A stretch of DNA of 64,000 nucleotides from Sphingobacterium prati (GTDB taxonomy: Bacteria > Bacteroidota > Bacteroidia > Sphingobacteriales > Sphingobacteriaceae): the NCBI RefSeq assembly GCF_013167215.1, contig NZ_JABJWY010000037.1:136050-200049 (forward strand). The letters run 5' to 3'. How positions within the stretch are numbered: position 1 is the stretch's first letter; every line of letters starts with the position of its first letter. The translations under genes were made by a program, and so were the position numbers. The notes under the pieces are model-generated. The model saw only the letters and a program-made list of their open reading frames with translations, made no database searches and was not told the origin of the DNA. Positions 35,483 to 44,073 of the stretch are shown one piece after another.

Positions 35483-36493
35483 ATGTCTCAATTAACAATC
35501 GTCGATCTGGCCAAAAAATTAGGCTTATCAAAATCAACCGTTTCCCGGGCATTTCGGGACAATGTGGACATTAACCCTGCGACCAAAGCCCGCATCTTGG
35601 CAATGGCTGAAGAAATAGGCTTTTCCCCAAATGTGTATGCAAGCAGTCTCAAGGCCAACAAAAGTCTAACGATAGCGATTATCATTCCTGAATTTGGAAA
35701 TAAGTTTTTCTCACAGGCGATCAAGGGCATAGAAGCTGTAGCGCGATCCAAGGGCTATCATACCCTGATTTATGTGACCGATCATCAGGTGCAAAATGAA
35801 GCTTCTATTGTGCGTTCGCTGGCCAATGGGCGGGTGGATGGTGTTATCATTTCGGCTTCGGGTGAGGGAAAAGACCATTCTCATTTGCAGCTTTTGGCAG
35901 AACGGGGAATACCTGTTATGTTTTTTGACCGTGCTTACGACGACTGGAAGGGGGGATACGTTACGGGCAATGATTTTGATTCTGCTTACCTGGCAACCAG
36001 GCATTTGATCCATAATGGTTGCAAACGGATTGCTTACTTAGCGATTAATCCGAATGTTTCCATTGGTAAGGTACGTAAAGATGGGTATGAGAAAGCTCTA
36101 AAAGAAGCTGGGATACCAATCCATCCAGAACTTATCTTGGACACAGTCAACGACGCGGAACAAAATATGCAGGATATTGCCACTTTGATCAAAACAGAAA
36201 AACCAGATGCAATATTCGCCTCCGTTGAGCGTTTAGCGATTTCCAGTATCCGCGTCGCTAAGCAGCTGGGGATCCGAATTCCGGAAGATCTCAAGATCAT
36301 TTGTTTTTCTTGTCTGGATATTGCCGATCTGATTGATCCAGCACTCAGTGTGGTAAAGCAACCTGCTTATGAAATGGGCGAATTAGTAACAAAATACCTC
36401 TTGGATAAGATGGATGATCCTAATAATGCTAAGTTTGCTAATTCGGTTTACCTTGATTCCCAGCTTATTTTTCAAAAATCTAGTCTTAAATAA
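35483..36493 (+). CDS. LacI-family transcriptional regulator of the starch/maltose locus
   Basis: I start this at ATG 35483 (MSQLTIVDLAKKLG), giving 336 residues; the open frame begins at 35411, but the extra 24 residues would precede the DNA-binding domain and overlap the promoter. Residues 4-27 form the LacI helix-turn-helix (IVDLAKKLGLSKSTVSRAF), residues ~45-60 the hinge region (SPNVYASSLKANKS), and the rest is a type-1 periplasmic-binding-like effector domain (TIAIIIPEFGNKFFSQAIKGIE, later RIAYLAI and KPDAIFAS). It is in the same direction as, and directly upstream of, the starch operon, whose promoter region carries two GGGAACRTTCCC palindromes, the form expected for a LacI-family operator. 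Effector is probably maltose or a glucose derivative; this is inferred. Confidence 0.92.
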   Translation: MSQLTIVDLAKKLGLSKSTVSRAFRDNVDINPATKARILAMAEEIGFSPNVYASSLKANKSLTIAIIIPEFGNKFFSQAIKGIEAVARSKGYHTLIYVTDHQVQNEASIVRSLANGRVDGVIISASGEGKDHSHLQLLAERGIPVMFFDRAYDDWKGGYVTGNDFDSAYLATRHLIHNGCKRIAYLAINPNVSIGKVRKDGYEKALKEAGIPIHPELILDTVNDAEQNMQDIATLIKTEKPDAIFASVERLAISSIRVAKQLGIRIPEDLKIICFSCLDIADLIDPALSVVKQPAYEMGELVTKYLLDKMDDPNNAKFANSVYLDSQLIFQKSSLK

Positions 36494-36504
36494 GAAAAAA
36501 AATA

Positions 36505-36536
36505 TTTGTTTTTTGTTATCCCATTATTTAGCTTTG
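36505..36536 (+). promoter_or_regulatory. Consensus Bacteroidota promoter of the starch operon
   Basis: TTTG (36505-36508), exactly 20 bp, then TAGCTTTG (36529-36536) match the -33/-7 consensus TTTG-N19-21-TAnnTTTG without a mismatch. Transcription would begin near 36543, inside the first operator palindrome, leaving a leader of about 145 nt before the GH13 start. Confidence 0.7.
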
Positions 36537-36540
36537 GTTA

Positions 36541-36564
36541 CTTTTCGGGAACATTCCCGAAAAG
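36541..36564. promoter_or_regulatory. LacI-type operator O1 covering the starch promoter start site
   Basis: A 24-bp palindrome has perfect 11-bp arms, CTTTTCGGGAA and TTCCCGAAAAG, around a CA centre; the core is GGGAACATTCCC (36547-36558). It begins four bases after the -7 box, so bound protein would block the start of transcription. Confidence 0.75.
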
Positions 36565-36610
36565 TATTTAAATAATCAATTTGTATATAATATTGGATAG
36601 GGAATCCAGA

Positions 36611-36636
36611 AAATCGCAAAGGCGATTTCTTTTTTC
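36611..36636 (+). terminator. Terminator-like hairpin inside the starch leader
   Basis: AAATCGC (36611-36617) and GCGATTT (36622-36628) form a 7-bp stem with an AAAG loop, followed by CTTTTTTC. It lies between the two operators, about 120 bases after the LacI stop. It may end LacI read-through, or act as an attenuator for transcripts from the promoter at 36505. Confidence 0.55.
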
Positions 36637-36645
36637 TTTGATTTC

Positions 36646-36657
36646 GGGAACGTTCCC
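36646..36657. promoter_or_regulatory. LacI-type operator O2 in the starch leader
   Basis: GGGAACGTTCCC is a perfect 12-bp palindrome with the central CG typical of LacI/GalR operators. It repeats the core of O1 exactly 99 bp downstream, with one base changed (G for A), and lies 30 bases before the GH13 start. Two sites at this spacing could act by looping or as a roadblock. Confidence 0.75.
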
Positions 36658-36687
36658 AATTCAATATCCAATGAAAGCTAATTATCG

Positions 36688-39273
36688 ATGGGGAAGCATA
36701 TCACGCGTTTAATAGGGTATCTCTGGATGGTTGTCCTATTATCATCATGTGCAAATAAAAAAGATATCGTTGATACTGAACAGCCGTCTGTAATTGAGCA
36801 GCAAGGGACTGGTCTCGTCAATCTGTCTTCTCCATTTCTCTTCTGGGACAGGGAAATTACCCTGCAATTTGATCTTTCAAAAGGAAACGCCGCATTAAAA
36901 GGCAGTACAGCAGATCTGTACCTACACGCCGGATTGATCGCTGTCAATGGTAGCGAATGGCAACATGTAGTGACAGACTGGTCAAAGAATGATATCGCTT
37001 ACAAATTAAAATTTATAGCTTCCGGACTGTACTCGTTCACATTTACACCCGCCAAATTTCTCAACCTGAGCAACGCTGAGGGCTTTGGTCAGCTAGCATT
37101 TTTGCTGCGCAATGGTGATGGATCATTGGTTCAACGAAATCAGAATAATTCGGATTTATTTCTACCCCTGGTGGCAGACAATGCGCAAGCAATTCGTTTT
37201 GTGTCGCCTATGCTGCAGCCCACAGATCCAATTACGACGGAGCAGATGTATGCCGTTGGCGATAATCTAAAATTGGGCGTTCAAGCAACCCAGTCCGGAA
37301 AAATCAGTATCTGGGACAATGGCCTGGAAATCGCTGAGTCCAGTGCTGCAAAGTCGTTAGAAAAATCTATTAGCCTTCAAAGCGATGGTCTACATGAATT
37401 TGAGGCACGCTTTGAAGCGAACGGGAAGGTAGCTACAACTAAAATAGCTTTATTTGTACAGACTAAACCAGCAATTGCAGCGCTTCCAATAGGAGTTAAT
37501 CCTAATGGTACGACGATCAATAAGGAAAAAGGACAGGTTAGTTTTGCGTTGACTGCGCCCTTTAAAAACAGTGTGTATCTATTGGGTGATTTTAATGGTT
37601 ATAAAGCACTGCCGGCCCATGCAATGAGTCAGACTCCGGATGGTAAAACCTGGTGGGTGACTATATCCAATTTAGATTTCTCCAAAAAATATACCTACCA
37701 GTTTTTGGTCGACGGTCAGCTTTATATTGCAGATCCTTATGCCGAACTGATTCTCGATCCGCAAAACGATTCGGCTTTGGGCCGGACAAGTACTATGTTG
37801 CCCGCCTATCCCGAAGCAGCACACGGAATTGTGGGGATATTGGACCTCGCAGCGAAGCCGTATTCCTGGAAGATCGACTCGTTTACCAAACCCGCACAAG
37901 GTGATTTGGTGATTTATGAACTTTTGGTGCGTGATTTTGTCAAACAGCATCAGTATACCACACTCAAAGATTCGTTAACTTATTTAAAACGCTTAGGGAT
38001 TAATGCGGTTGAACTGATGCCCATTCAGGAATCGGAGGGGAATTCAACCTGGGGATATAATCCTTCTTTCCATCGCGCTCTGGATAAATATTATGGATTG
38101 AAAAATGACCTGAAAGCCTACGTAGACGCTTGTCACGAAAACGGTATTGCTGTTATTCTGGATGTCGTTTTTAATCATGCTTTTGGTCAGTCTCCACTTG
38201 TGCAGCTTTATGTTGAACAGGGAAATGTCGCCGGCAATAGCCCTTGGTTCAATACCGTTGCCAAGCATCCGTTCAATGTGGGCTTCGACTTTAACCATGA
38301 AAGTGGCTACACCCAAACTTTTGTCAAGGATGTGCTGACCTATTGGATGCAAGAATATAAAATTGATGGTTTTCGGTTTGACCTATCCAAAGGGTTTACG
38401 CAGAAAAATTCAGGGACTTCAGAAAATGACTTAAGCGCCTGGAATGCATACGATGCATCCCGTGTAGCCATTTTGAAGCAATACCAGCAGCATATCCGTG
38501 GCATAGATCCCTCTTGTTATATTATTCTTGAACATCTCGGTGGAGATCAGGAAGAAATGGAGCTAGCACAATCAGGCATGCTGCTCTGGAATAATATGAA
38601 TGTTGTCTTCAATGAAGCTGCAATGGGATGGAATGCAAATAATGGATCGGATCTAGGTAGATTGTTTGCCTCAAACCACGGTATGGCACAGCCCTCTTTT
38701 GTGTCGTATATGGAAAGCCATGACGAACAACGACTGTTGTTCAAATGCCTGAATTATGGGAACTCATCGGATAGCTATACGATCAAGAACTTGAGTACAG
38801 CGCTCAAACGTATGGAATTGGCGGCCCTGTTTTTATTGGCTTCGCCCGGTCCCAAGATGATTTGGCAGTTTGGTGAATATGGCTATGATGTGTCTATCGA
38901 CGAAAATGGCCGAACCGGAGAAAAACCGCTTTTATGGAGTTATTTGCAACAAGACGACCGTAGGCAGCTCTTTGAGACCTATGCGAAACTCATACGCTTT
39001 AAAACACGAAATAACATCTTTCAAAATGGAAATATCATTGTCACAGGGGTAAAAGACGCGATGAAGTATTTTCTATTGGAAAAGGATGGGCAACAAGTAG
39101 GGGTACTTGGTAATTTTGGGGTGGAAAATGCAACGTTTACATTACCACAAGCACTACAGGGGCAGTGGGTGGACAATTTTACGGGGAAAGAGCTCAACTG
39201 GTCCAGTCAGTCGACATTGAGCCTTTTGCCGGGACAATACCAATTGATAAGCAAAACAAAACTAAATAAATAA
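36688..39273 (+). CDS. GH13 alpha-amylase lipoprotein with CBM48, predicted surface amylase
   Basis: This 861-residue lipoprotein (lipobox LLSSC, Cys21) is likely on the outer surface. Residues ~35-260 form two beta domains of the kind found in Bacteroidota starch lipoproteins; ~283-365 is a CBM48-like module (VYLLGDFNGYKALPAHAM, then YQFLVDGQLYIADPYA); ~400-780 is the GH13 barrel. The four GH13 regions are seen: DVVFNHAFG (491-500), GFRFDLSKG with nucleophile Asp565, ILEHLG with acid/base Glu615, and ESHDEQR with Asp679. A C-terminal beta domain ends the protein. It would cut starch or related alpha-glucans at the cell surface for uptake by the SusC/D pair 11 bases downstream. As first gene of the unit it is placed directly under the LacI operators. 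Alpha-1,4 versus pullulanase-type action is not certain. Confidence 0.9.
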   Translation: MGKHITRLIGYLWMVVLLSSCANKKDIVDTEQPSVIEQQGTGLVNLSSPFLFWDREITLQFDLSKGNAALKGSTADLYLHAGLIAVNGSEWQHVVTDWSKNDIAYKLKFIASGLYSFTFTPAKFLNLSNAEGFGQLAFLLRNGDGSLVQRNQNNSDLFLPLVADNAQAIRFVSPMLQPTDPITTEQMYAVGDNLKLGVQATQSGKISIWDNGLEIAESSAAKSLEKSISLQSDGLHEFEARFEANGKVATTKIALFVQTKPAIAALPIGVNPNGTTINKEKGQVSFALTAPFKNSVYLLGDFNGYKALPAHAMSQTPDGKTWWVTISNLDFSKKYTYQFLVDGQLYIADPYAELILDPQNDSALGRTSTMLPAYPEAAHGIVGILDLAAKPYSWKIDSFTKPAQGDLVIYELLVRDFVKQHQYTTLKDSLTYLKRLGINAVELMPIQESEGNSTWGYNPSFHRALDKYYGLKNDLKAYVDACHENGIAVILDVVFNHAFGQSPLVQLYVEQGNVAGNSPWFNTVAKHPFNVGFDFNHESGYTQTFVKDVLTYWMQEYKIDGFRFDLSKGFTQKNSGTSENDLSAWNAYDASRVAILKQYQQHIRGIDPSCYIILEHLGGDQEEMELAQSGMLLWNNMNVVFNEAAMGWNANNGSDLGRLFASNHGMAQPSFVSYMESHDEQRLLFKCLNYGNSSDSYTIKNLSTALKRMELAALFLLASPGPKMIWQFGEYGYDVSIDENGRTGEKPLLWSYLQQDDRRQLFETYAKLIRFKTRNNIFQNGNIIVTGVKDAMKYFLLEKDGQQVGVLGNFGVENATFTLPQALQGQWVDNFTGKELNWSSQSTLSLLPGQYQLISKTKLNK

Positions 39274-39284
39274 ACAGTTATTTT

Positions 39285-42254
39285 ATGAACAAACAGCTAT
39301 TACGTCCATTTTGGGCTCTGAACATGCTACTCGGGGTGAGCGCTTCGGCATTTGCCCAACAGGCTATGCTTCAAGGGCGAGTAATGGACCAGAAAGGAAG
39401 TTCCTTGGTCGGTGCCACAGTGCGCTTCGAGGATATTCAAAAATCGCTGTCTACCAATGCGAATGGGGATTTTAGCTTGGATAGACTGCAATCTGGAAAA
39501 TTGCGTCTGAAAGTAAGCATGGTCGGCTATGCGAGCTTGGATACGTTGATCCAAGTGAAGAATGGGCAAAATCCGTTAACCTTATACCTGAAATCCAATA
39601 CAAGTGCATTGGAAGAAGTTGTTGTCATTGGTTATGGTACGCAAAAGAGAAGTGAGCTGACGGGATCGATCAGTACGGTGACTTCCAAGGACTTTCAGAA
39701 GGGGCAAATTTCATCTCCAGAACAGCTTATTGTCGGTAAAGTCCCTGGTGTGCAAATTACCACCAACGGCGGACAACCGGGTGCCGGAAGTACAATCCGT
39801 ATCCGTGCTGGAGCTTCGTTGAATGCCAGCAATGATCCACTGATCGTTGTTGATGGCATTCCATTGGCGGGCGGATCGGTATCCGGCGTAGCAAACCCAC
39901 TGAGTTTGATTAATCCCAGTGATATCGAAACGTTTACCATTTTAAAAGATGCCAATGCGACGGCAATCTACGGTTCAAGGGCTTCGAATGGGGTGATTCT
40001 GATTACCACAAAAAAAGGTAGCCGTTCAGGAACACAGATCAATTTTTCGACACAAAACTCACTCGCCACTGTAGCCAATAAAGTGAAGTTGCTCAACGCA
40101 GATCAAATCCGTGAATACGTCAACACCAACGGCAGCGATGCCATGAAAAAATTGTTGGGAACAGCCAATACCGATTGGCAGGATGTGATCTATGGCAATG
40201 CATTTACCACAGACAACAACGTTAACATCGCTTCTAAAGCGGGTAATATGCCTTACCGGATTTCGGCTGGATATATGAACCAGGATGGCGTGCTGAAAAA
40301 TGATAACCTAAAACGGACAACAGCTGCATTGGCTTTGACCCCAAAATTTCTGGACAATCACCTATCCTTAGATGTGAATGTGCGTGGTACTTGGTCAAAA
40401 TCTAAGTTCGCAACACAGGATGCGATTGGATCGGCTATTCAATTTGATCCGACACAGCCCGTTTATGTGGAGGATAAGAACAGCTTTGGGGGCTACTATG
40501 AGTGGATTCAAGGCGGGAAACCTAATCCGAATGCACCACGCAATCCACTGGCACTGCTGGATCTGCGCAAAGATAACGGAGATGTTTTCAGAAGCATTGG
40601 AAATGCAAAGGTTGATTATAGTTTCCATTTTCTCCCTGAGTTGCACGCCAACTTAAATGTGGGATATGACTTGGCCCGCTCAAAAGGGAACACATTCACA
40701 CCGGCAATAGCTGCGCGTAACTTCAATGAAGGTGGTGAAAGAACCCAGTATAAAACAGATATCAACAACAAAACGCTTGAGTTTTACCTAAAATACGATA
40801 AGGAATTACCTGCAATAAAAAGTAATATAGACGCAACATTAGGATATGGTTACTATAAAAACAGTAGTAAGGTCTACAATTTCAACCGGACCAACGCTGA
40901 GGGAGATAAGATCCTAAATGAACCTACGCGGGCTTTCGACAGACCCGAAAACTTGCTGATATCGTATTATGGTCGTTTGATCTATACGTATGATAACCGT
41001 TATGTGCTTTCTGGAACATTGCGTAGCGATGGCTCATCACGTTTTAGTCCAGATAACCGTTGGGGATATTTTCCATCTGTCGGATTTACCTGGAGAGCAA
41101 AAAATGAAGGCTTTTTAAAGGAAGTAGCAGCTGTATCGGAATTAAAACTTCGTTTAAGTTATGGAAAAACAGGACAACAGGATGGTATTGCCAACTATTC
41201 TTACTTGCCTAATTATACCATCAGTGGCAATGAATCCATGTATCGCTTCGGAGATGAGTATTATTACCTGAATTCGCCAGTGGCCTATGATAAAGATATT
41301 CGCTGGGAGAGCACGACAACCTACAATGCCGGAGTTGATTTTGGCTTCGCCAACAATCTATTCTATGGTAGCATAGACTATTACTCGAAGAAGACTAAAG
41401 ATCTGCTCAGTACCATTCCAGTTCCTGTAGGATCCAACTTTAGCAACTTTTTGCTGACCAATGTCGGTAATATGGAAAACCAGGGATTGGAGTTTAACCT
41501 ACACTACGTTCCTGTAAAAACAGAGAATTCATCGTTGGATCTCGGATTCAATTTGACGTATAACAGAAGCAAAGTGACCAATCTGACGCAAAGTGATGAT
41601 CCAAATTTTATCGTCGAGACAGGTGGTATCCGTGGCGGAACAGGTGGAAATATCCAGGCGCATAAGGTGAATTTCATGCCCAATAGTTTCAATGTTTTCC
41701 AACAGGTGTATGATGAGCAGGGGCATCCGGTTGAAGGTGTCTACGTCGATCGTAATGGGGATGGTGTGATCAGCGATAACGATCGTTATTTGTATAAATC
41801 ACCTTTACCGAAGTATCTTTTGGGCTTTACAGCGGCGTATAGTTATAAAAAATGGTCCGCAACAACCGTATTGCGTGCCAACTTGGATAATTATGTGTAC
41901 GACAATGTCTCTTCCAACCTAGGCAGTGGTGCAAATGTCAACGATCAGGCGGTTATGGTTATCAACAATGCGCCGGTGGACTTTTTGAATACTAATTTTC
42001 TACTCAAACAGTTACAAAGTGATTATTACATCAAGAACGCCTCATTTTTGAAAATGGATAATGTCAATCTGAGTTATAACCTTGGAAAATTTATCCGTAA
42101 TAGTAATGCCTCGATGTCTATTTCTGCAACCGTTCAAAATGTGTTTACCATCACCAAGTATAAAGGGGTTGATCCGGAAATATCCAATGGCATAGATGAC
42201 CGGTTCTATCCTAGACCAAGAACCTATGTATTGGGTGTAAATGTGAGTTTTTAA
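39285..42254 (+). CDS. susC: SusC, starch/maltodextrin TonB-dependent receptor
   Basis: This outer-membrane receptor has 989 residues. Its signal peptide ends ASAFAQ (residue 25); a carboxypeptidase-like regulatory domain lies at ~28-105; EEVVVIGYGTQKR is the TonB-box-like stretch; and the plug has DPLIVVDGIPLAGG and ILKDANATAIYGSRASNGVILITTKKG-type block. It ends LGVNVSF. There is no STN domain, consistent with control by LacI. It is enclosed by a surface GH13, SusD, SusE and a periplasmic GH13, the classic Sus arrangement, so it should import maltodextrins. The gaps before (11 bases) and after (11 bases) indicate one operon. Confidence 0.94.
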   Translation: MNKQLLRPFWALNMLLGVSASAFAQQAMLQGRVMDQKGSSLVGATVRFEDIQKSLSTNANGDFSLDRLQSGKLRLKVSMVGYASLDTLIQVKNGQNPLTLYLKSNTSALEEVVVIGYGTQKRSELTGSISTVTSKDFQKGQISSPEQLIVGKVPGVQITTNGGQPGAGSTIRIRAGASLNASNDPLIVVDGIPLAGGSVSGVANPLSLINPSDIETFTILKDANATAIYGSRASNGVILITTKKGSRSGTQINFSTQNSLATVANKVKLLNADQIREYVNTNGSDAMKKLLGTANTDWQDVIYGNAFTTDNNVNIASKAGNMPYRISAGYMNQDGVLKNDNLKRTTAALALTPKFLDNHLSLDVNVRGTWSKSKFATQDAIGSAIQFDPTQPVYVEDKNSFGGYYEWIQGGKPNPNAPRNPLALLDLRKDNGDVFRSIGNAKVDYSFHFLPELHANLNVGYDLARSKGNTFTPAIAARNFNEGGERTQYKTDINNKTLEFYLKYDKELPAIKSNIDATLGYGYYKNSSKVYNFNRTNAEGDKILNEPTRAFDRPENLLISYYGRLIYTYDNRYVLSGTLRSDGSSRFSPDNRWGYFPSVGFTWRAKNEGFLKEVAAVSELKLRLSYGKTGQQDGIANYSYLPNYTISGNESMYRFGDEYYYLNSPVAYDKDIRWESTTTYNAGVDFGFANNLFYGSIDYYSKKTKDLLSTIPVPVGSNFSNFLLTNVGNMENQGLEFNLHYVPVKTENSSLDLGFNLTYNRSKVTNLTQSDDPNFIVETGGIRGGTGGNIQAHKVNFMPNSFNVFQQVYDEQGHPVEGVYVDRNGDGVISDNDRYLYKSPLPKYLLGFTAAYSYKKWSATTVLRANLDNYVYDNVSSNLGSGANVNDQAVMVINNAPVDFLNTNFLLKQLQSDYYIKNASFLKMDNVNLSYNLGKFIRNSNASMSISATVQNVFTITKYKGVDPEISNGIDDRFYPRPRTYVLGVNVSF

Positions 42255-42265
42255 ACGATATAACG

Positions 42266-43861
42266 ATGAAAAAATTAAATAAATATATAAGTGTTTGCTT
42301 GCTCGCCATCGCATTGAGCAGCTGCCACAAGGATTTGGATCTAAAACCGACCAACGATGTCACAGCAGATGTCGCCTATAAAGATTTTAAGGGTTATACA
42401 TCGTCTTTTGCACGCTTGTATGGGTCGTTGACCTTGACGAGCACTTCAGGACCGAACAACTCCGACCTAGGAGGTCTGGATGCGGGTACTTCTGATTTTT
42501 TACGCCTTTTTTGGAATGCACAAGAACTGACCACAGATGAAGCGGCCTGTGCATGGCTAAATGACCCGGGGATCAGTGGATTGGATTATCTCAATTTTGA
42601 CGACAGCAATCCGATGCTGAGGGGGCTCTATACACGTTGTGTCTATAGCGCTACTCTTGTCAATGAATTCTTAAGGGAGAGTACAGATGCTAAGTTGGCC
42701 GAAAGGGGCATCTCAGAAGCCGATAAAGCAGAGATCGCCTATTATCGTGCCGAAGCAAGATTCTTACGCGCTTATAACTATTGGGTACTCCTTGATTTGT
42801 TTGGAAATCCCCCATTTGTAACCGAAGAAACTCCTGTCGGGAAAGTTTCTCCGCCGCAGATTAAAAGGCCTGAGCTTTTTACTTATGTAGAGAAAGAACT
42901 GTTGGAAGTGGCTGGTCAGCTAAAAGGTCCCAAACAGAATGTATATGGTCGTGTGGATCAAGTTGCCGCCTGGGGATTGTTGGCTCGCTTATACCTCAAT
43001 GCCGAAGTATACTTGGGCGCAGGCAATAAGAAATATGCCGAAGCGATTACTTATGCAGAAAAAGTATTGAATTCGAGCTATAGCCTTGGAGCAAATTACA
43101 GGGAGCTCTTCTATGCAGACAATAATATGAACAACCCTGAATTTATTTTTTACCTACCCTACGATGGGACTAAAACGCAGAGCAAGGGGGGAACAACATA
43201 CCTGATCAATGCGGCGATTGACGCCACAATGGATCCGACATCCTTCGGCGTACCCGGAGGAGGTTGGGCGGGTAATAGAACACGCGACAATATTGCGACG
43301 ATTTTTGGCGACTATTCCGGACAGACAGATAAACGTGCCATGTTTCATTTAAATACAAGTGTTAAGATCGAGGATATCGCTGTTTATAAGCAGGGACTTG
43401 CGGTTACTAAATTCCGTAACGTAAATAAAGATGGTAAGACCGCTCCACCGGCGGCAGAAGGCTTTGTCGCATCGGTTGACTTTCCGCTGATTCGTCTGGC
43501 AGAGATGAACCTGATCTATGCCGAAGCGACTTTACGGGGCGGAGCTGGCGGTACCCAGGCGAAGGCCTTGGACTACGTCAATAAGTTACGCGTACGTGCT
43601 TATGGTAATAATAGTGGGAACTTGACCAATCTGTCGTTGGATGGTATTCTCAACGAGCGTGTGAAAGAGCTGTACTGGGAAGGATTTAGACGCTCGGATT
43701 TAATCCGCTACGGCAAATTTACGGGTGACAATTACCTCTGGCCTTTTAAAGGTGGTGTCTTGGGCGGTCAGGCGGTTGCAGCCTACAGAACTTTATTCCC
43801 ACTTCCGGCATCGGATATTATTGCGAATTCAAATCTTGTGCAGAACCCCGGGTATAATTAG
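42266..43861 (+). CDS. susD: SusD, starch/maltodextrin-binding lipoprotein
   Basis: This surface lipoprotein has 531 residues, lipobox ALSSC with Cys at residue 19. Typical SusD segments are YYRAEARFLRAYNYWVLLDLFGNPP, FPLIRLAEMNLIYAEATLRGG, LNERVKELYWEGFRRSDLIRYG and the C-terminal NLVQNPGYN. It would bind helical alpha-glucan and close the SusC barrel. The match to the SusD of true starch systems (EAYWEGQRRTDLIRFG-like segment) is good. A 212-base gap with a folded RNA element separates it from the SusE gene, the widest gap in this operon. Confidence 0.93.
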   Translation: MKKLNKYISVCLLAIALSSCHKDLDLKPTNDVTADVAYKDFKGYTSSFARLYGSLTLTSTSGPNNSDLGGLDAGTSDFLRLFWNAQELTTDEAACAWLNDPGISGLDYLNFDDSNPMLRGLYTRCVYSATLVNEFLRESTDAKLAERGISEADKAEIAYYRAEARFLRAYNYWVLLDLFGNPPFVTEETPVGKVSPPQIKRPELFTYVEKELLEVAGQLKGPKQNVYGRVDQVAAWGLLARLYLNAEVYLGAGNKKYAEAITYAEKVLNSSYSLGANYRELFYADNNMNNPEFIFYLPYDGTKTQSKGGTTYLINAAIDATMDPTSFGVPGGGWAGNRTRDNIATIFGDYSGQTDKRAMFHLNTSVKIEDIAVYKQGLAVTKFRNVNKDGKTAPPAAEGFVASVDFPLIRLAEMNLIYAEATLRGGAGGTQAKALDYVNKLRVRAYGNNSGNLTNLSLDGILNERVKELYWEGFRRSDLIRYGKFTGDNYLWPFKGGVLGGQAVAAYRTLFPLPASDIIANSNLVQNPGYN

Positions 43862-43876
43862 TCGATATTGAAAATG

Positions 43877-43948
43877 AAGAGCTTACCCTACTAAAAAAGG
43901 TTATTCCGGTCTTGTATGCCAGAGCCGGCTTTTGACAGGTGAGCTCTT
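43877..43948 (+). other. Structured RNA element between SusD and SusE
   Basis: AAGAGCTTACC (43877-43887) pairs with GGTGAGCTCTT (43938-43948), with one G-U pair, enclosing an inner stem CCGG...CCGG (43906-43909, 43925-43928) extended by TCT/AGA. No T-run follows the outer stem. It fills part of the 212-base gap 43862-44073 and could be a processing or stability signal that lowers SusE and enzyme levels relative to SusC/D. The rest of the gap shows no gene. Confidence 0.45.
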
Positions 43949-44073
43949 TGCTGATCGATATAATGAACCGGTAGTAGACAATGATTGAACAGCTGAAACA
44001 CGGGAGCGTTCATCAGCTATTGAAACGAGATCATTTATACCGATGGGCCTAAACACTTATAAATATTAAATAG

